A DNA stretch of 64,000 nt from Telopea speciosissima (GCF_018873765.1 NC_057925.1:20967568-21031567); one strand, 5' to 3'. Shown: positions 11,236-23,577, numbered from the stretch's first letter. The notes: generated from the letters alone by a model not told the origin. Numbers and translations are program-made.

Positions 11236-12938
11236 TGTTGGACAAGTGTGTGTCTATCAAACCCGGTTCGGTCCGGTTCAATCCGGTTCACCTTTGTATT
11301 GAACATTTATATATTTTAGTTTGATATTGTCACATGCGATATAAACTTTTTGAGCATTATGTGTCCCTAAGTTATACTTAAAATGGTAGTCACGACTAGG
11401 GTTTGGGCTGGGCACCCTTATCATATGGTCGTCGCATTGGGTATGCCTAGACATGTGATGTCAGGGTACGAATGTGAGTGCTCACATGTTTGATGTGTGC
11501 ATTGGCGAAGAATCTACTTTGTCGATTCCCTCATGTATTACTGCCAGATGTAGGAAGGGATAGACATGTGTCACCGGCACCCTATATCTGAGGGAGCCCT
11601 GTCATTGCAAAGTGTGATCGCATTCTTTGGTTCATCAATGACTGAGACTCAAGCGAGTCAAAGCTGGTGTTCTGGGAATGCATGAACACTTTGTGAGTGA
11701 AGGAGTTATCCAACACGGTCACCACTGCCCGATTGGGGAACACTAAGATAGAGACTGTCTGTGCATGGTCGGATCAGAATCTAGATCCAGTGTCGTTTTG
11801 GAAATGGTTTTGCAAAAATCTATTTTACATAAAATGATACATTATTTATAATTTTTGAACAAAATGTTTTATCGAGTTTTGCGGGACCCGATTAGATGCT
11901 TAGACTCTCTTATGTGGACATGTACTATGGATTGGGGTTTGGCAGTACATGTGTACATGCCCTAGATTCCATAATGATGGTGTTGATTAGTGGGGGGGAT
12001 TATATATGATAAATGTTATCATATAGGGAGTTATTTGGAATTTACTATTTTAATTAATACTTTATTTAATTAATGGATATGGTGTTAATTGTAATTATCC
12101 ATTAAATATTAAATAAAGTAATTAATAATACTTTTCCTATTAGATTCTGTTTCTTCACCAAACAAAGGACTCTGAGATAAATAGATAAAGCCAATCAAGA
12201 GATAAACAGATAGAACAAATCAGGAGAGAGAGTGTCATACTCTCACAGGGATTCTTCCCATTTGGGTTTTGGAAACCCATCTATAAATACGACCCAAAAC
12301 GCAGGAGGGAGGTAAGCTTCCACGTTTTTCACAGCCACCCCCTCCCACGGTTTTGGCTCCCCCTCTCTCTCTCTCTTGTGATTTCTTCTTCTTGCTCTCT
12401 AGTTTTGAGAGCTAGGGTTTTAGAAACCCAGATCTGGTTGGAGATATATTGGGATTGGCTTGGAGAACCTTGGTAGCACTATTGAAGGTTCAGATCTGTC
12501 TGCTTGGAGTGCTTCTTGGAGGAATAACCACTGTCTATTGGAGGAGCAACACTTGAGGCTCACCAGGTTAGCAGTTCTTTATTAATTCCTTCAGTTATTT
12601 AATTATTAATATTTATGGGATGCAAAAGAAACTCGAATCGATTTATTTCCGCTGTGCATTCGAGTATGGGATGGATCTCTCTTGCCATGTGATGGATTAA
12701 AGATGAATTTCTTTGTCCCTATTGTGATAAAAAAAATTTATGGGACACAATAGCGAAGGAGAAACCCTAATAGGAATGCACCAAGGTTCCCATGGGCAAT
12801 CATGAAAAACCCTAAAAATTAAATGGGGCACCCATGGGACACCATGGGATAACCCAGGAGGTGTAAAACCCTAATTGGTTTATAATTGGTTTCCATAGGG
12901 AGCCATGGTTTGATCCCTGGACCGTAGTTTGACCTACA
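11236..12938 (+). repeat. copia 3' LTR (1,703 bp)
   Basis: It begins TGTTGGACAAG and ends GACCTACA, followed by the target duplication CCTGT (12939-12943). It is colinear with the 5' LTR apart from scattered substitutions and short indels (for example, the G-run is one or two bases shorter). Confidence 0.93.
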
Positions 12939-12943
12939 CCTGT

Positions 12944-14023
12944 GGCTCTTGATTGAAGAACCAGGGAGTGGTCAGTTGGTCACTTTGCAAGAGTGTTGGT
13001 AGACATGGAGGCGTCTGCTGATAGACTTGAAGAAATCATGTTTGAGCGCCAACACTATGGTTTTTCTGAGGTTTTTTTCGTCTAGGAAGGCTGTTCTTTA
13101 TGAAGATAATATGACCCATTGTGGTTATTTCCAGCGTGTGGGGCATTCTTTCAGTAAGTGCAAGGACAGAAAGGAGGCGGATGAGAAACAGAAAAGGAAG
13201 GAGCAGATGGTGTCTAGTGTTCTTGGTGTCGTCCATGGTGGTGTTAATGGTATTGATCATAGTGAGGAGACGGGCAGCGATGATGGCTCCCCTCTCCCCC
13301 TCAATCCTCTCAGTCTGGGAACGCTGTTGGAGTGAGAATCGACGGTGTTATTGGGCCGCTACCAAGGGGATCGCCGGAGGGAGTGTCCAGGGTACCTGAC
13401 ACGTTGGCCATTGCTTTCGTGGTGGGAGAAGATGGTTATGCGCCTATTTTGGAAGGAGATATTTTTGAAGGGATTGTTTCTTTCTCTTCTCCAACTCCCC
13501 CTATTATTTTGGGAAATAATATTATCCCCCCAATTGTGGAAGATTCGGTTAAGAGATTAGCTCAACCAATTTTGGGTGGAGATACTTCCCTTGTTTGTCA
13601 CTCTAATTCAAATTTGAATCGTGACATGGGCCTGGGCGTGGGACTGGACATGGTGGGCCTCAGGTGTTTGCGCACGGTCGCGGGTCGGTTTTGAGAGGTG
13701 GGCTTACTTAAGGCTTTTGAGATAGCTCAACTCGTGGAGGTAGACATGCTGGGCGTGTTTCTTCGCTGCCCTCTCAGCGGGAAGATGTTCTTTCTCGTGC
13801 GAAGGGTTGCTTGGAAGTGGTTCTTGATGTTGGTGAATCGCATGTGGTAGATTCCATTGCTCCGACCTCCCTTAGAGTTTGTATGGTGGTTTTGCATGCT
13901 TCTGAAATGATGGAGATTGATAAGGCTGCCCAAGCGGCTGAATTGGAAGGGGCACAAGTGCAAGCCAACAACGCGGAGGGAAGAAACACTAGGAAGTGGA
14001 TCAGGCTTGCCGCAAGCATCTGA
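12944..14023 (+). pseudogene. LINE ORF1, C-terminal part
   Basis: It continues the DUF4283 protein begun at 3793: ALD*RTREWSVGHFARVL, then ADRLEEIMFERQHYGF. A CCHC-type zinc knuckle follows, in which the second cysteine has become Phe: CGYFQRVGHSFSKC at about 13120. The tail is low in conservation and broken by frameshifts (open pieces 13027-13335, 13332-13694 and 13811-14023). ORF1p binds LINE RNA in the ribonucleoprotein particle. This copy cannot encode it. Confidence 0.75.
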
Positions 14024-14053
14024 TTGTTTGGCATCTAAATCAGGGGTTATTCC

Positions 14054-17000
14054 ATGAAGCTCCTCTTCTAGAATATCAGAGGTATTAACAAGAGTGCTAC
14101 TAAGGCAGCGCTTTCTTCTCTAATTTTGGAGATTTATCTGGACTTGATCCGCATTACGGAACCGAAGGTGGAGGTCAGTAATTTTCCTGCTCTCTTTTTC
14201 AATAAACATGGCTATGCTGCTGCTTTTATTTATAATAATCGACCTGGAAAGGTCCTAAACCTCTGGGTTATGTGGAAGTTGTTTCTCTTTTTTATCAACA
14301 GTTAACTTTCTCAGTGAGTTGGAATGGAATTCTCTCATTTATTACTGTGGTACATGCTAGCTGCTTCAGGGCTTGTCATAGGGACTTGTGGATGGATTTG
14401 GCTGGGCTTAATATGGTGTCTGCCCCTTGGTTGGTTGTTGAGGACTTCAATGCCACCTTGCTTTCATCGGAGAAAATGTTCTAAGGGTTTCCTCTTTATG
14501 GTCTGCCATGGAGTTTGGTGCCATGGTTGACTCGTGTGCGCTTCTTGCTGTGCCTTCTCGTGGAAGAAAGTTTACTTGGTCAAATAATAGGAGAATTGGT
14601 CACGTAGATGTGGTGCTGGATCGTAGTTTTTGCAATTCTATGTGGTCGGTTTCTTTTCAATCTTGCAGTCAACAGGTGTTGCAGCGTATTGCGTCTGATC
14701 ATTCCCGTTTGATCCTTGTTTCTAAATTGACGAGTAAATTGAAAAATGCCCCCTTTAGGCTTCATAAATTTTGGATGTAGCGGCCTAGTTTTGCAGATGT
14801 TGTCAAAGATTTGTGGTCTCAGCCTGTGCTGGGTACGCCCCTCTTTGTTCTTGGTCATAAGCTTAACTGTCTCAAGCCCTGCTGAGAAGCTGGGCCCATT
14901 CTGAGTTCCCAAATTTTGATACATCTCTTAAGGAAGCGAAAGTGGCATTAGAGGATATTCAAGAGGCCATGGATATTATTTAGGTTAATGACTCCTTGTT
15001 TGGTATGTAGGAAGATGCGAAGACGGCGTATTTGAATGCCCTGGCGAACAATGAGAAACTTTGGTGTCAAAAGTCTCGAATTAAGTGGCTCAAGTGGGGA
15101 TATCGCAATTCCAATTTTTTTCACTTATCTTCTATGATAAGGAGGGAATAAAAAATCACATCCGCAGGTTGAAAAAAGAAAATGGTATTGTGGTTGATGA
15201 TCTGGTTGGTGTTGCGAAATACATTGCTAATTTTTATAAAAATTTTCATAAATCAAGTCCATTGGAGGAGCACATTGAGCTGTTAGATGTAATTCCGGCT
15301 GTGATTGGTGAAGCTGAGAAAACGAGGCTTGATTCACTTCCTAGGAGTGAGGAGATAAAGAGAGCAGTTTGGTATCTCGATCCTGATAGTTCTTCGGGTC
15401 CAGACGGATTTCTATTTGTTTTTTACAAACATTGTTGGGATATTATTGCATCTAATGTTTGCAAGGCGGTGAGGAATTTTTTTTCCTAAAGGAATCATTC
15501 CAAAAGGTATTAATAATTGTTTTATTACCTTGATTCATAAGGTGGATGGAGCAATTTCCTTGGACAAAGTTCCACCCTATTTGCATGGGTAATTGTGTTT
15601 ATAAAATAATTTCTAAAATCATGGCAAACAGAGTTGGTGATTTGTTGCCATGTGTTGATATCAGAAGAGCAAGGTGCTTTTCAGAAGGGGAAGGTTATTT
15701 TCTCTAATATTAGTCTCACTAGGGAGTTGGGGAATTAAATGCACAAGGCGGTGAGGGGAGGTAGTATTGGTCTGAAACTTGATGTGCAGAAGGCATATGA
15801 CTCTCTATCTTGGAATTTTCTTTTCAAGGGTCTGGAGAAATTCGGTTTCAGTAATAGATGGATTTCTTGGCTGCGTCAGTTACTCATCTCCTCTCATATC
15901 TCTATTCTTGTCAATGGAGGTCCGGTTGGATTTTTTGGTGTTGAAAGGGGCTTGATTCAAGGGGATCCACTCTCTCCCTTGCTTTTTATTATTACGGAGG
16001 AGATGCTTTGTAGAGGCCTCAAGTTGATGGTGGATGATCATAAGATTCAACCGTTGAAGAGGCGAAGGGGGTCCCTACCCCTGGTCATCTTCTTTTTAGT
16101 GATAATGTGTTTATTTTTATCAATAGTTCTTTCAGGTATGTCCGGGCTTTGAAAGAATTTTTGGAGAAGTATCAAAAATTTTCAAGTCAAAGAATTAACT
16201 TGGAGAAAAATAAACTCTTTTGTGTCGCTATCATTCCTTCCCAAACGTAGCGGATCTCAGACTTGTTGAATATCCCATTGTGTAAACTCCCAACTAAATA
16301 TTTGGGTGTCAAAATCTTCAAAGGGAGGGTTACAAAGAATGCGCTACTGCCCCTGGTTGACAAGTTCAAAAAGCAGCTTTCTGGGTGGAAAGGGAAGCTT
16401 CTCTCCTTTGCAGTAAGGGTGGAATTGGTCAGTTCTGTAATTCTGAACATTCCAGTGCAGAATTTCTCTGTATACTGATGACATTCTTCCTTTATAGTGT
16501 TAATGGAGAGGTGCATTTGGAACTTCATCGGGTCTGGCAATGTGCTCGAGAAAAGCGCTTGTAGTAAAATGGGATTTGGTCTGCAAACCAGCCTCAGAAG
16601 GGGGGCTGGGCAGTAGGAGGCTGCAAGATGTGAATAAGGCTTTACTTTGTAAATTAGCGTAGTCTATCAAGCAAGATCAGTCGATGGTCAGCCAACTTTT
16701 TAGAGTTCGCTTTTTTAATGGTGATGGTTCTCTTAAAAATCATTAAAAGTCCTCCTCTATTTGGTCGGGTATAAAAAAAGTGCGGAGTTTGATGAAGCAG
16801 CATGAGAGGAGGATCATTGGGGATGGCCAGTCAAGGGAGTGAGTCTATTGCGTCCGCATCAGGGTTGAGCCAGGAGTTATTTTTACATAAATACTTGAAG
16901 GTAGCTGATTTGTTCGTTAATTCAGCTTGGCATCTCCCCCAGGTTCAATCAACTTTTCTTGGTGAGATTTTTTCTTTGTTTAGTTTGGTTCCTTTACCTT

Positions 17001-18119
17001 CTTCGCCCTGTTAGGATCAATGCTTTTGGGGTTTAACCCCCTCAGGGACTTTCAGTGTTTCTTCAACCTGGGAAAATATTAGAAGGAGGAATCCCAAAGT
17101 TCCTTGGTATAGTGTGATTTGGAATTTTTCTTTCCTTGGTATTTTTGTTTTGCTTGGAGATTAGTATATGGAAGAATCCCAACGGAGGAATCTCTTAGAA
17201 CCAAGAGTGTAGTGGTCGTTTCTCACTGCAAATTTTGCCATTGTGCCTCTGAATCTGCTGCACATTTAATTTTTCAGTGTGATTACTCTTTATTTGTGTG
17301 GAAAAGCTTTCTGGATTTGTTTGGGATGCGTTGGCTTGATTTGTGCTCCTTTCAAGACCTTATTGTTTGGTGGAAGAGGAAGTCTAAAGTGGTCTCTATG
17401 CCTAATGCTTGGCTTATAGGAATGGTGTTGATTCCATATGTGTTGTGGGCGGAACGTAACTATCGTAAGTTGATAGTAAGAATAGGCCTGTGGGGATCTC
17501 TTTCAAAGTGGTTCTAAATCTTCTCAAGGAGCTTGCTGGTTCCTTTTCATCTCCAATTTCTAATGCTCAAGACTTGGTTTGCGCTAGAAGATTGAGAATT
17601 CCTTCTATTCCAAAGCCAAGCAAGTTAATTAGGGAGGTATTATGGCGTTGTCCTCCTAGGGGTTGGATTAAGTTGAATACAGACGGTTGTGCGTTAGGGA
17701 ACCCAGGAAGGGCTGGTGTTGGTGGCATTCTAAGAGATGAGCAAGCCATCCCTACTTCTGCGTTCAGTGTTTTCATTGGTGTTAAAACCATCTATGAGGC
17801 GGAGTTTATAGCAGTAATTCAAGGTATTAAAAGAGCTAAGGAGATGGGTGTCACAAGACTTTGGGTTGAATGTGACTCAACTACAGTTACTTGTGCCATT
17901 AAATCGAGGGCGATCCTATGGTTTGTTAAACAAGATTGGTTAAACCTTGAGTCCTTCCTTGATCTGATTGAGTGGAAGATCTCTCATTGTTTTAGGGAGA
18001 TGAACCCCATTGCTGATTTCCTTGCTAAGCTTGCGGCCATGGGTGGTGATTCAAATATTTGGTTTCTTGATTTTCCTCTTTCAATCAAGGAGGCGATGTT
18101 AGAAGATTCTGTGGGGTGA
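14054..18119 (+). pseudogene. LINE ORF2 (endonuclease, RT, zf-RVT, RNase H), broken
   Basis: It starts at an ATG with KLLF*NIRGINKSATKAALS, the endonuclease N-terminus in which the family's Trp codon is now TAG. Then come ITEPKVEVSNFPA and GRKFTWSNNR (EEP nuclease). RT pieces include SSGPDGF (about 15393), IGLKLDVQKAYDSLSW (about 15772) and GLIQGDPLSPLLFI (about 15950). The catalytic F-x-DD box reads FSDN (about 16095). A zf-RVT zinc region follows (CKFCHCASESAAHLIFQC, about 17228). The RNase H at 17490-18119 is the best-kept part, with LNTDGCALGNPGRAG, YEAEFIAVIQGI, VECDS and NPIADFLAKL giving all acidic residues. Numerous stops and frameshifts separate the parts. Confidence 0.85.
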
Positions 18120-18278
18120 GCCAGATTTAGGTTCACCTAATTTGGTTCCTACATTTGTTTCTTTGTGTTAAGGGTGGTTTTCCCCTATCGTTGTTGCTTT
18201 GTATTCGTCTGGATATGTCTGGATGTTAAACAGTTGTATTTTTTCTTTCTTATAATTTAAATCTTGTTGACCTTTAGT

Positions 18279-18301
18279 TATATATATATATATATATATA
18301 C
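18279..18301. repeat. (TA)n microsatellite at LINE 3' end
   Basis: About 11 TA units mark the junction between the LINE 3' UTR and the following LTR-like block. Confidence 0.85.
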
Positions 18302-21138
18302 ATACTAACTATGGTTTAAAGTAATTCTCAACTTGTGTTATTGAATAATGTATATATGTGAATAGTATTTATATAGTAAGAGTTCTTATATATGGTATGG
18401 TGTAGATTGGGTCAATTTAAGTCATGGGTGGTTCAACCCATGGATTTGGATCATATTGGATTTGGTTCACTTGAGGTTTTATAGTTGATTGCACTTTAAG
18501 TGAAGAACATTTTGGGAAGTTAAAGAGTTAGGTAAGGATGCATGAGAGCTTATTGGGCAATTTTTGAGTGGAGGTACTATTCAAGGAACTGTTTACCATG
18601 GCCAATCTTGGAAGTCCAAAAGGGGATTTGAATTATTGCAAGAGTGCCATTATAGTTAGATTAGTTGGATTAGTTTGATTAGTTGGTAGTTAAGTTAGTT
18701 ATTAAGTTTTGTATATTCTTTAAGGACTTAAATAGGAATTAGTATCATCTCTATTTAGGTTTGCATTTGAGATTAAGCTGGGAAAAGATTTTTTTTCTCC
18801 TAAGAAAGAAGAAGAGAAGAATAAGGAAATGGGAAGAAATAGAACTTGCATGTTGCTGGAAATGCTAGAACCTATGGAGAACTAGTGGCGAGGTGTTGGA
18901 GATTGTGGTATTGAGTCATCTTTACCATTGATCAACTGTCGGAGTTGTAGAATGAAAAGAGGAAAGCAAGATTTCAACAAGGATGTTCAATGGATTCAAT
19001 GATATGAGATTCTATGGCTTAGTATCTAGCAAATTCGTGCCTTCTTGCTAGGAGTGCATTGCATGCATGATCAAGACACCTATTGAGGAGTTTAGTGATG
19101 ATCTAGGTTGCTGGGAACTGATTTCCAGTGAAGAGTGCAAAAGATTTGAGATTTAAGGTGAGTGTTTCTTGTAATGTGGTAATTTTGTTTGGTTTTGCTA
19201 ATGGATGTTTGTATAGGTTTTTAGAAATGTTTTTGGTTGATTGAAAGTCCCCTAGATGTGTTTTAGAAGCTGGGACAAAGTCCCCATTCAAATCCTTAAA
19301 AGAACAGAGGAAGAAAATCCAGGCAGAAGCTGAGTTTCTGTGATCCGGAGGGCTCCGGTTTCTCTCTAGAAGCAACCAGGCGACTCTGGATATCAACCGG
19401 CGAGCGCTGGTTGCACTTGAGCAGCCATTCGGCGAGTTCGGATTAAGCAAATCTGGATCCAGATGGCCCTGTGTTGCTGATTTTTGGATCTTTTAGACTT
19501 CAACTCCTATCTTTTGACCCTCTAACCAATTTGGGTCATTTTTAATGGTCTTCTAATGTCCTTATATGATATGTAAGCTATGGTAATGATTCCTACTGTC
19601 GACTATGTAGGTGATCTTTAATTGTACGCCATTCTTGAGAACTTAGAGGCATTAGATCAAAGGAGGAACTAAAGGAAGACTGAGGTGGGGGTTTTATATA
19701 ATGTGTAATATGAATGATGAATGCAATATGGCTAATGTATGAAAGTTATAATGGATATAAATATGTCACTAGAATCAGTTATGTGAGAAATGCAATGCCT
19801 GATGTATGAAGTATTAAAGTTAAAGAATAGAAGTTATACTGATTATATTTATATGCTACTTGAATCATCATGTGAAATATGCAATGAAAGACTAGATATG
19901 AGGAATGCAATGTTATGATATTTATGCAATGAATATGAGTTCAAAATATGGAGAAGAATGTTATGAATCAATGAGAATGCTATGTTGATAAATTATGTTG
20001 AATGATTTTTATATGCTATGTCAATGATTATGGTTTTGTGAATGATTTTGCTCTGCTTATGTAATGGAAGAAATATAGACTCGTGTAACAATACGAATAT
20101 AAGGAGAATGAAAGAATCTTGAAGATGTTGAATTATTATGAATGCTTATACAATACTTTTTTGGGGGCTTCTTTCGGACAAGTAATCTAGTGAGTGTGTT
20201 CCTAGAGCTTGTATGGACAAGTAACTTAACGAGACCTATTGGACAAGTAATCTTATGAGTGTGTTCCTAGAGCTTGTATGAACAAGTAACCTAACAACAC
20301 CTATAGGAAAAGTAATCTAGTGAGTGTGTTCCTAGAGCTTGTATGGACAAGCAACCTAGAGAGACAACCCGCAACTTGTGCTCAGAGTAATTTAATGATT
20401 ATGATTTAACCTGGTTAAATTAAGAATTTTGCATACTGTGTGATTACAAACCGGATTTGATGCACGAGTCATCTTGGTGGAATGGGACATGTGGGATTCA
20501 TTTATCATGTTTGGTTTTCCTTGATATAAGCTGGTTTGATATTAGACTATTCATGGTAGTATGGGATGCCCTGGATGTTTGAATATGTGATTGGTTTGCT
20601 TGACATAAATATCTAATGCTTATGCATTATTTATATGATATTTGTGCCTGTGTGTAATGTATATTGCACCCAATTGGGTGCAAGCTCATCCCAATCAAGT
20701 TGACCTTTTTGCAGATGAAAAGGTGTACACCATAGATAATATGGGAGGTGCAAACCTTTGATGATGTTTATGATCCTTATGTGATCTTTTTGATGTATAT
20801 AGTTTCATGTTTCTGAAACCTTTTTGTGTAATTAAAGTTGTTAAAGTAATGGGAACAATTAGTGGTTTTCTTTTTAGTCAATGTTTTAACTGGATTATGT
20901 AAGTGATATGTAACACTCATTTTGGTCCAATAATGGACTGTAGCTATACTAATTTACTTTAGCCACCAGTGTATTTATCTTATGGGAAATGTTTTAACTA
21001 ATGCACTGCTTCCACATGTGTTAAAGTGAATGATCTGGGACATTGTTTGGTTTAAATTTATATGAATTTTATGAACCTGTGTGATCAGCCTCGTAAAGAT
21101 GGGACCTACTCCTTTGATCGAGTCCAGGTCGTTACATG
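18302..21138 (+). mobile_element. LTR-like non-coding block, possibly solo LTR
   Basis: About 2.8 kb without any credible open frame. The right part (about 20660-21138) has the phrase GGGTGCAAGCTCATCCC, then TTTTTGCAGATGAAAAGG, and ends AGGTCGTTACA. This resembles the 3' half of chromovirus (Tekay/Del-type) LTRs. I cannot find a convincing TG start or a target duplication, so the left edge is arbitrary. It contains a 65-bp triple tandem repeat (20176-20370). It separates the LINE from the first visible PAP exon. Confidence 0.35.
20176..20370. repeat. 65-bp tandem repeat, three units
   Basis: Units at 20176, 20241 and 20306 each begin GGACAAGTAATCT (the third GGAAAAGTAATCT) and contain GTGTGTTCCTAGAGCTTGTA. 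The three are close in sequence and have identical lengths. Confidence 0.9.
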
Positions 21139-21251
21139 CAGTATGGTAGTAGTAGATTGCTCTTCATTAACAAACGTAACACTACATTATGAATTTATTT
21201 TTAGTACTTAATACTCTACACTATGACATGCAGTTTATTCTCATAATACAG

Positions 21252-21383
21252 TGATGCAATCGGTTGGAGTGATCAAATTCAATTTCGAACCCCACCTGCC
21301 GGAGGGTCGCCGAAGCTCAAATTCATCGCATTTGGAGACATGGAAAAGCTCCCCATGATGGCTCCATCGAGCACTACATTCAG
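21252..21383 (+). pseudogene. PAP exon a (GDxG motif, frameshifted)
   Basis: It encodes DAIGWSDQIQFRTPPAGG and KLKFIAFGDMEK. One base is missing right after the AAG at 21346-21348; restoring register downstream gives GSIEHYIQ, the family sequence leading into the next exon. The exon is 132 bp where 133 would keep phase. Motif I is GDME instead of GDMG; the metal-binding Asp is kept. Confidence 0.85.
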
Positions 21384-21583
21384 GTCACAATCTCAAAATT
21401 TCAATTCATTAAAACTCACTATAAAATCAAACATAGTTCAAAAAGAAGAGATTTTATTCATCTAAATTCTGTCTAGATCTTTTACTGGAAATATTTCTCA
21501 ATCTACTTTTCTATAGGTGGTCATTAATGTACACAGACAACACTTAGACATCTCTTATTAAATGTTTCTTCTTAAGTAATCAG

Positions 21584-21771
21584 CCAGGATCAAAATCAGT
21601 GGTGGATGCCATGGCCAAAGAAGTTGCTTCAGGCAATATTGATTCCATTTTTCACATTGGAGACATAAGCTATGCTACGGGTTTCTTAGTGGAATGGGAC
21701 TTCTTCCTTCACCATATCATCCCTGTGGCATCTCATGTTTCCTATATGACTGCAATTGGCAACCATGAGAG
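21584..21771 (+). pseudogene. PAP exon b (GDxxY and GNHE motifs)
   Basis: It encodes SVVDAMAKEVASGNIDSIF, HIGDISYATGFLVEWDFF and SYMTAIGNHER. Both metal-ligand motifs are intact. The donor is AG|GTACTG, and the split Arg codon is completed by exon c. Confidence 0.92.
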
Positions 21772-22084
21772 GTACTGACTGTTACCCTCATTATACAATA
21801 TTTATAATTTACTACTTATTTATCACATTATGGGGCTTATGTTGGTTCATGGCTTCTTTGGTAAACTGGATACCATGGGTGTTTGGCTTATTGAAATACA
21901 GTATTTGGGCAGGTTCACAAGTTAGAACTAAAGGTTTAAGCTAAATGTTAGATCCGGACCAGACGTGTAGTACTTGGGTTGGAATTACCGAAATTACCTC
22001 CCCTACTATATTTTTTACCTGTAAGTAAGATTTAGATCATATGCACCTAAATATTACGGAGATAACTGTTATTGGTGAAGCTTG
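21772..22084 (+). other. PAP intron, unremarkable part
   Basis: AT-rich intron DNA after exon b. The only open frame here (21756-21944) is not conserved-looking. I see no element ends. Confidence 0.5.
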
Positions 22085-23328
22085 ATTGCAGTTTAATCCT
22101 GGAAGTACTTTTGATTCTTCCTCAATAACAGAGGTCCTGCTCGCTGGTGAGCGTGGCATAGGTTGCAAGGGGACAACACCCCCCTATCCAGGGGGTGTAG
22201 GGGCGGAGCCCCCGACCAAATTTTTTGGGAGTCATTTATACTGGGATATTTGTACTTTCGACGATTAGGGTTTCGCTATATTGTACTGCATGAAACGCTA
22301 TATATAGGGTGTTATCTCGTAAGGAGGTGTGTGTAATGGGGATCTCCTCAAGAGATCAAGGATCGCTCAATGGAAGAGAGATTGAGAGGGTGAATGTTAT
22401 CGCATGCGATGATAAATGGATGGAAGGGTTTATATTTTATGTGGAGTCAAGGGATTGAGGGCAGTGAAGGTGGAGGGTAGCGTGAGAGGGAGAGTGATGG
22501 AGGGAGATGAGAATGAGGGGGAGATGATGGGATGATGGAGGTGAGATGGAGGGTGAAGGCCGCCCGCGGCTCTTCTAGGCCGTGGTGAGGGCTCTCTTCA
22601 AGGAGCGAAGGGGTGGCGCTCTTCTAGGCGCAGGCTGTTCTTCAAGGCTGCCGATGGGTGGCTCTTCAAGGCCAGAGGAGGGGTGATCACAGCAGGATCG
22701 GTTGGAGCTAAAGCTTCACAATATTTCTCATAAAATTCTGCCTCTATTCCATTCCATGGTTGGGGATTTAAAGCCCAAGAATTGGTTACAAAATATTTGG
22801 AAATAATGGAACATAGAATCTAGGAATAATGGTAACCTTCCTAAACTACTAAAACTTGCAACCCAAGTTGCATTACACAAAAGATCCTAAGCACATAAGG
22901 AAAATAGTAAATAGGAAAGCAAATAATCCTACATGGTACATACATATTGAATCTAATAAATAGGAAGGCAAATATTCTAAAATCTAAAAGATATGCTAGG
23001 CCCCAATAACTTGTGCTCCAAGAACTGATGTGGCGCCTAGGTGATGTGGCGAAGGCGTTGGGGCGGTTGGCGAACCCGTGCGGAACGCCTAAGCTCTTTG
23101 GGATGGTTGCGATCGTGGTCCACCCGATCAGCCATATCCGATGCTGCATCAGTGTGTGTGAGGGTTTTGTAATTTCTTCATCAGAACAGTGAAAGCCCTA
23201 ATTATCGCTCGGTCTTGGGTGTAATCCATCTTCGGTAAACCAGATAAATCTTTGAGTTCGCTATGTGATTCTTTTTCTTTTTTCCTCTTCCAATCATTGT
23301 TCTGTTACATGTTAATTCCTAACAGTAG
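22085..23328 (+). mobile_element. LTR-like insertion in a PAP intron
   Basis: The segment has GGGGCGGAGCCCCCGA (about 22200), GATTAGGGTTTCGCTATAT, GATCTCC-rich middle sequence, and a tail TGTAATCCATCTTCGG to TTAATTCCTAACA (23328). This is the general style of a plant copia LTR 3' end. A sub-block at about 22690-23155 ends GATGCTGCATCA and could be a second, reversed LTR fragment. No coding region, paired LTR or target duplication was identified. Edges are approximate. Confidence 0.4.
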
Positions 23329-23390
23329 GGTCTTGTGTGGAAAATATACAAGGATTAGGGAGGATGATGATCCATTGAACATTGTTACAG

Positions 23391-23577
23391 AGATTATATA
23401 GACTCGGGATCGGTTTACATAACTCTGGATTCAGGCGGAGAATGTGGAGTGGCTTATGAAACATCTTTTCCTATGCCCACGAGTGCCAAAGACAAATCAT
23501 GGTACTCCATAGAGCAAGGTCCTGTTCATTTAACTGTAGTTTCTACTGAGCATGATTGGAGCCCCAACTCTGAACAG
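23391..23577 (+). pseudogene. PAP exon c
   Basis: It encodes DYIDSGSVYITLDSGGECGV, then YETSFPMPTSAKDKSWYSI and STEHDWSPNSEQ, all typical of large plant PAPs. The frame is open across its 187 bp. It is separated from exon b by 1.6 kb carrying LTR-like DNA. Confidence 0.92.

Larger units (their letters stand above)
3904..12938 (+). mobile_element. Complete Ty1/copia LTR retrotransposon, 9,035 bp
   Basis: The element has near-identical 1.7-kb LTRs (3904-5603 and 11236-12938), both TGTTGGACAAG...GACCTACA. It is flanked by the 5-bp target duplication CCTGT (3899-3903 and 12939-12943). A degenerate primer-binding site follows the 5' LTR and a polypurine tract precedes the 3' LTR. The pol order protease-integrase-RT-RNase H is that of copia. 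Long LTRs and the gag/pre-integrase style (YVDWYRSIK, LWHLRLGH) point to the Tork/Angela group, which is an inference. Several stops, a frameshift and a deleted RNase H region make it non-autonomous now. In the first ~600 bp the two LTRs differ at about 24 sites, almost all transitions (about 4%). Confidence 0.93.
12939..18283 (+). mobile_element. L1-like LINE, main part (interrupted by the copia element)
   Basis: This non-LTR retrotransposon continues from 3903. It comprises the end of ORF1, ORF2 (endonuclease, RT, zf-RVT, RNase H) and a short 3' UTR. The 3' end is placed near 18283, where the sequence passes into a (TA)n tract (18279-18301). No clean poly(A) or target duplication is visible. 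Its own 5' end lies beyond the left window edge, past the gypsy insertion. Many stops show it is old compared with the copia insertion. Confidence 0.85.
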
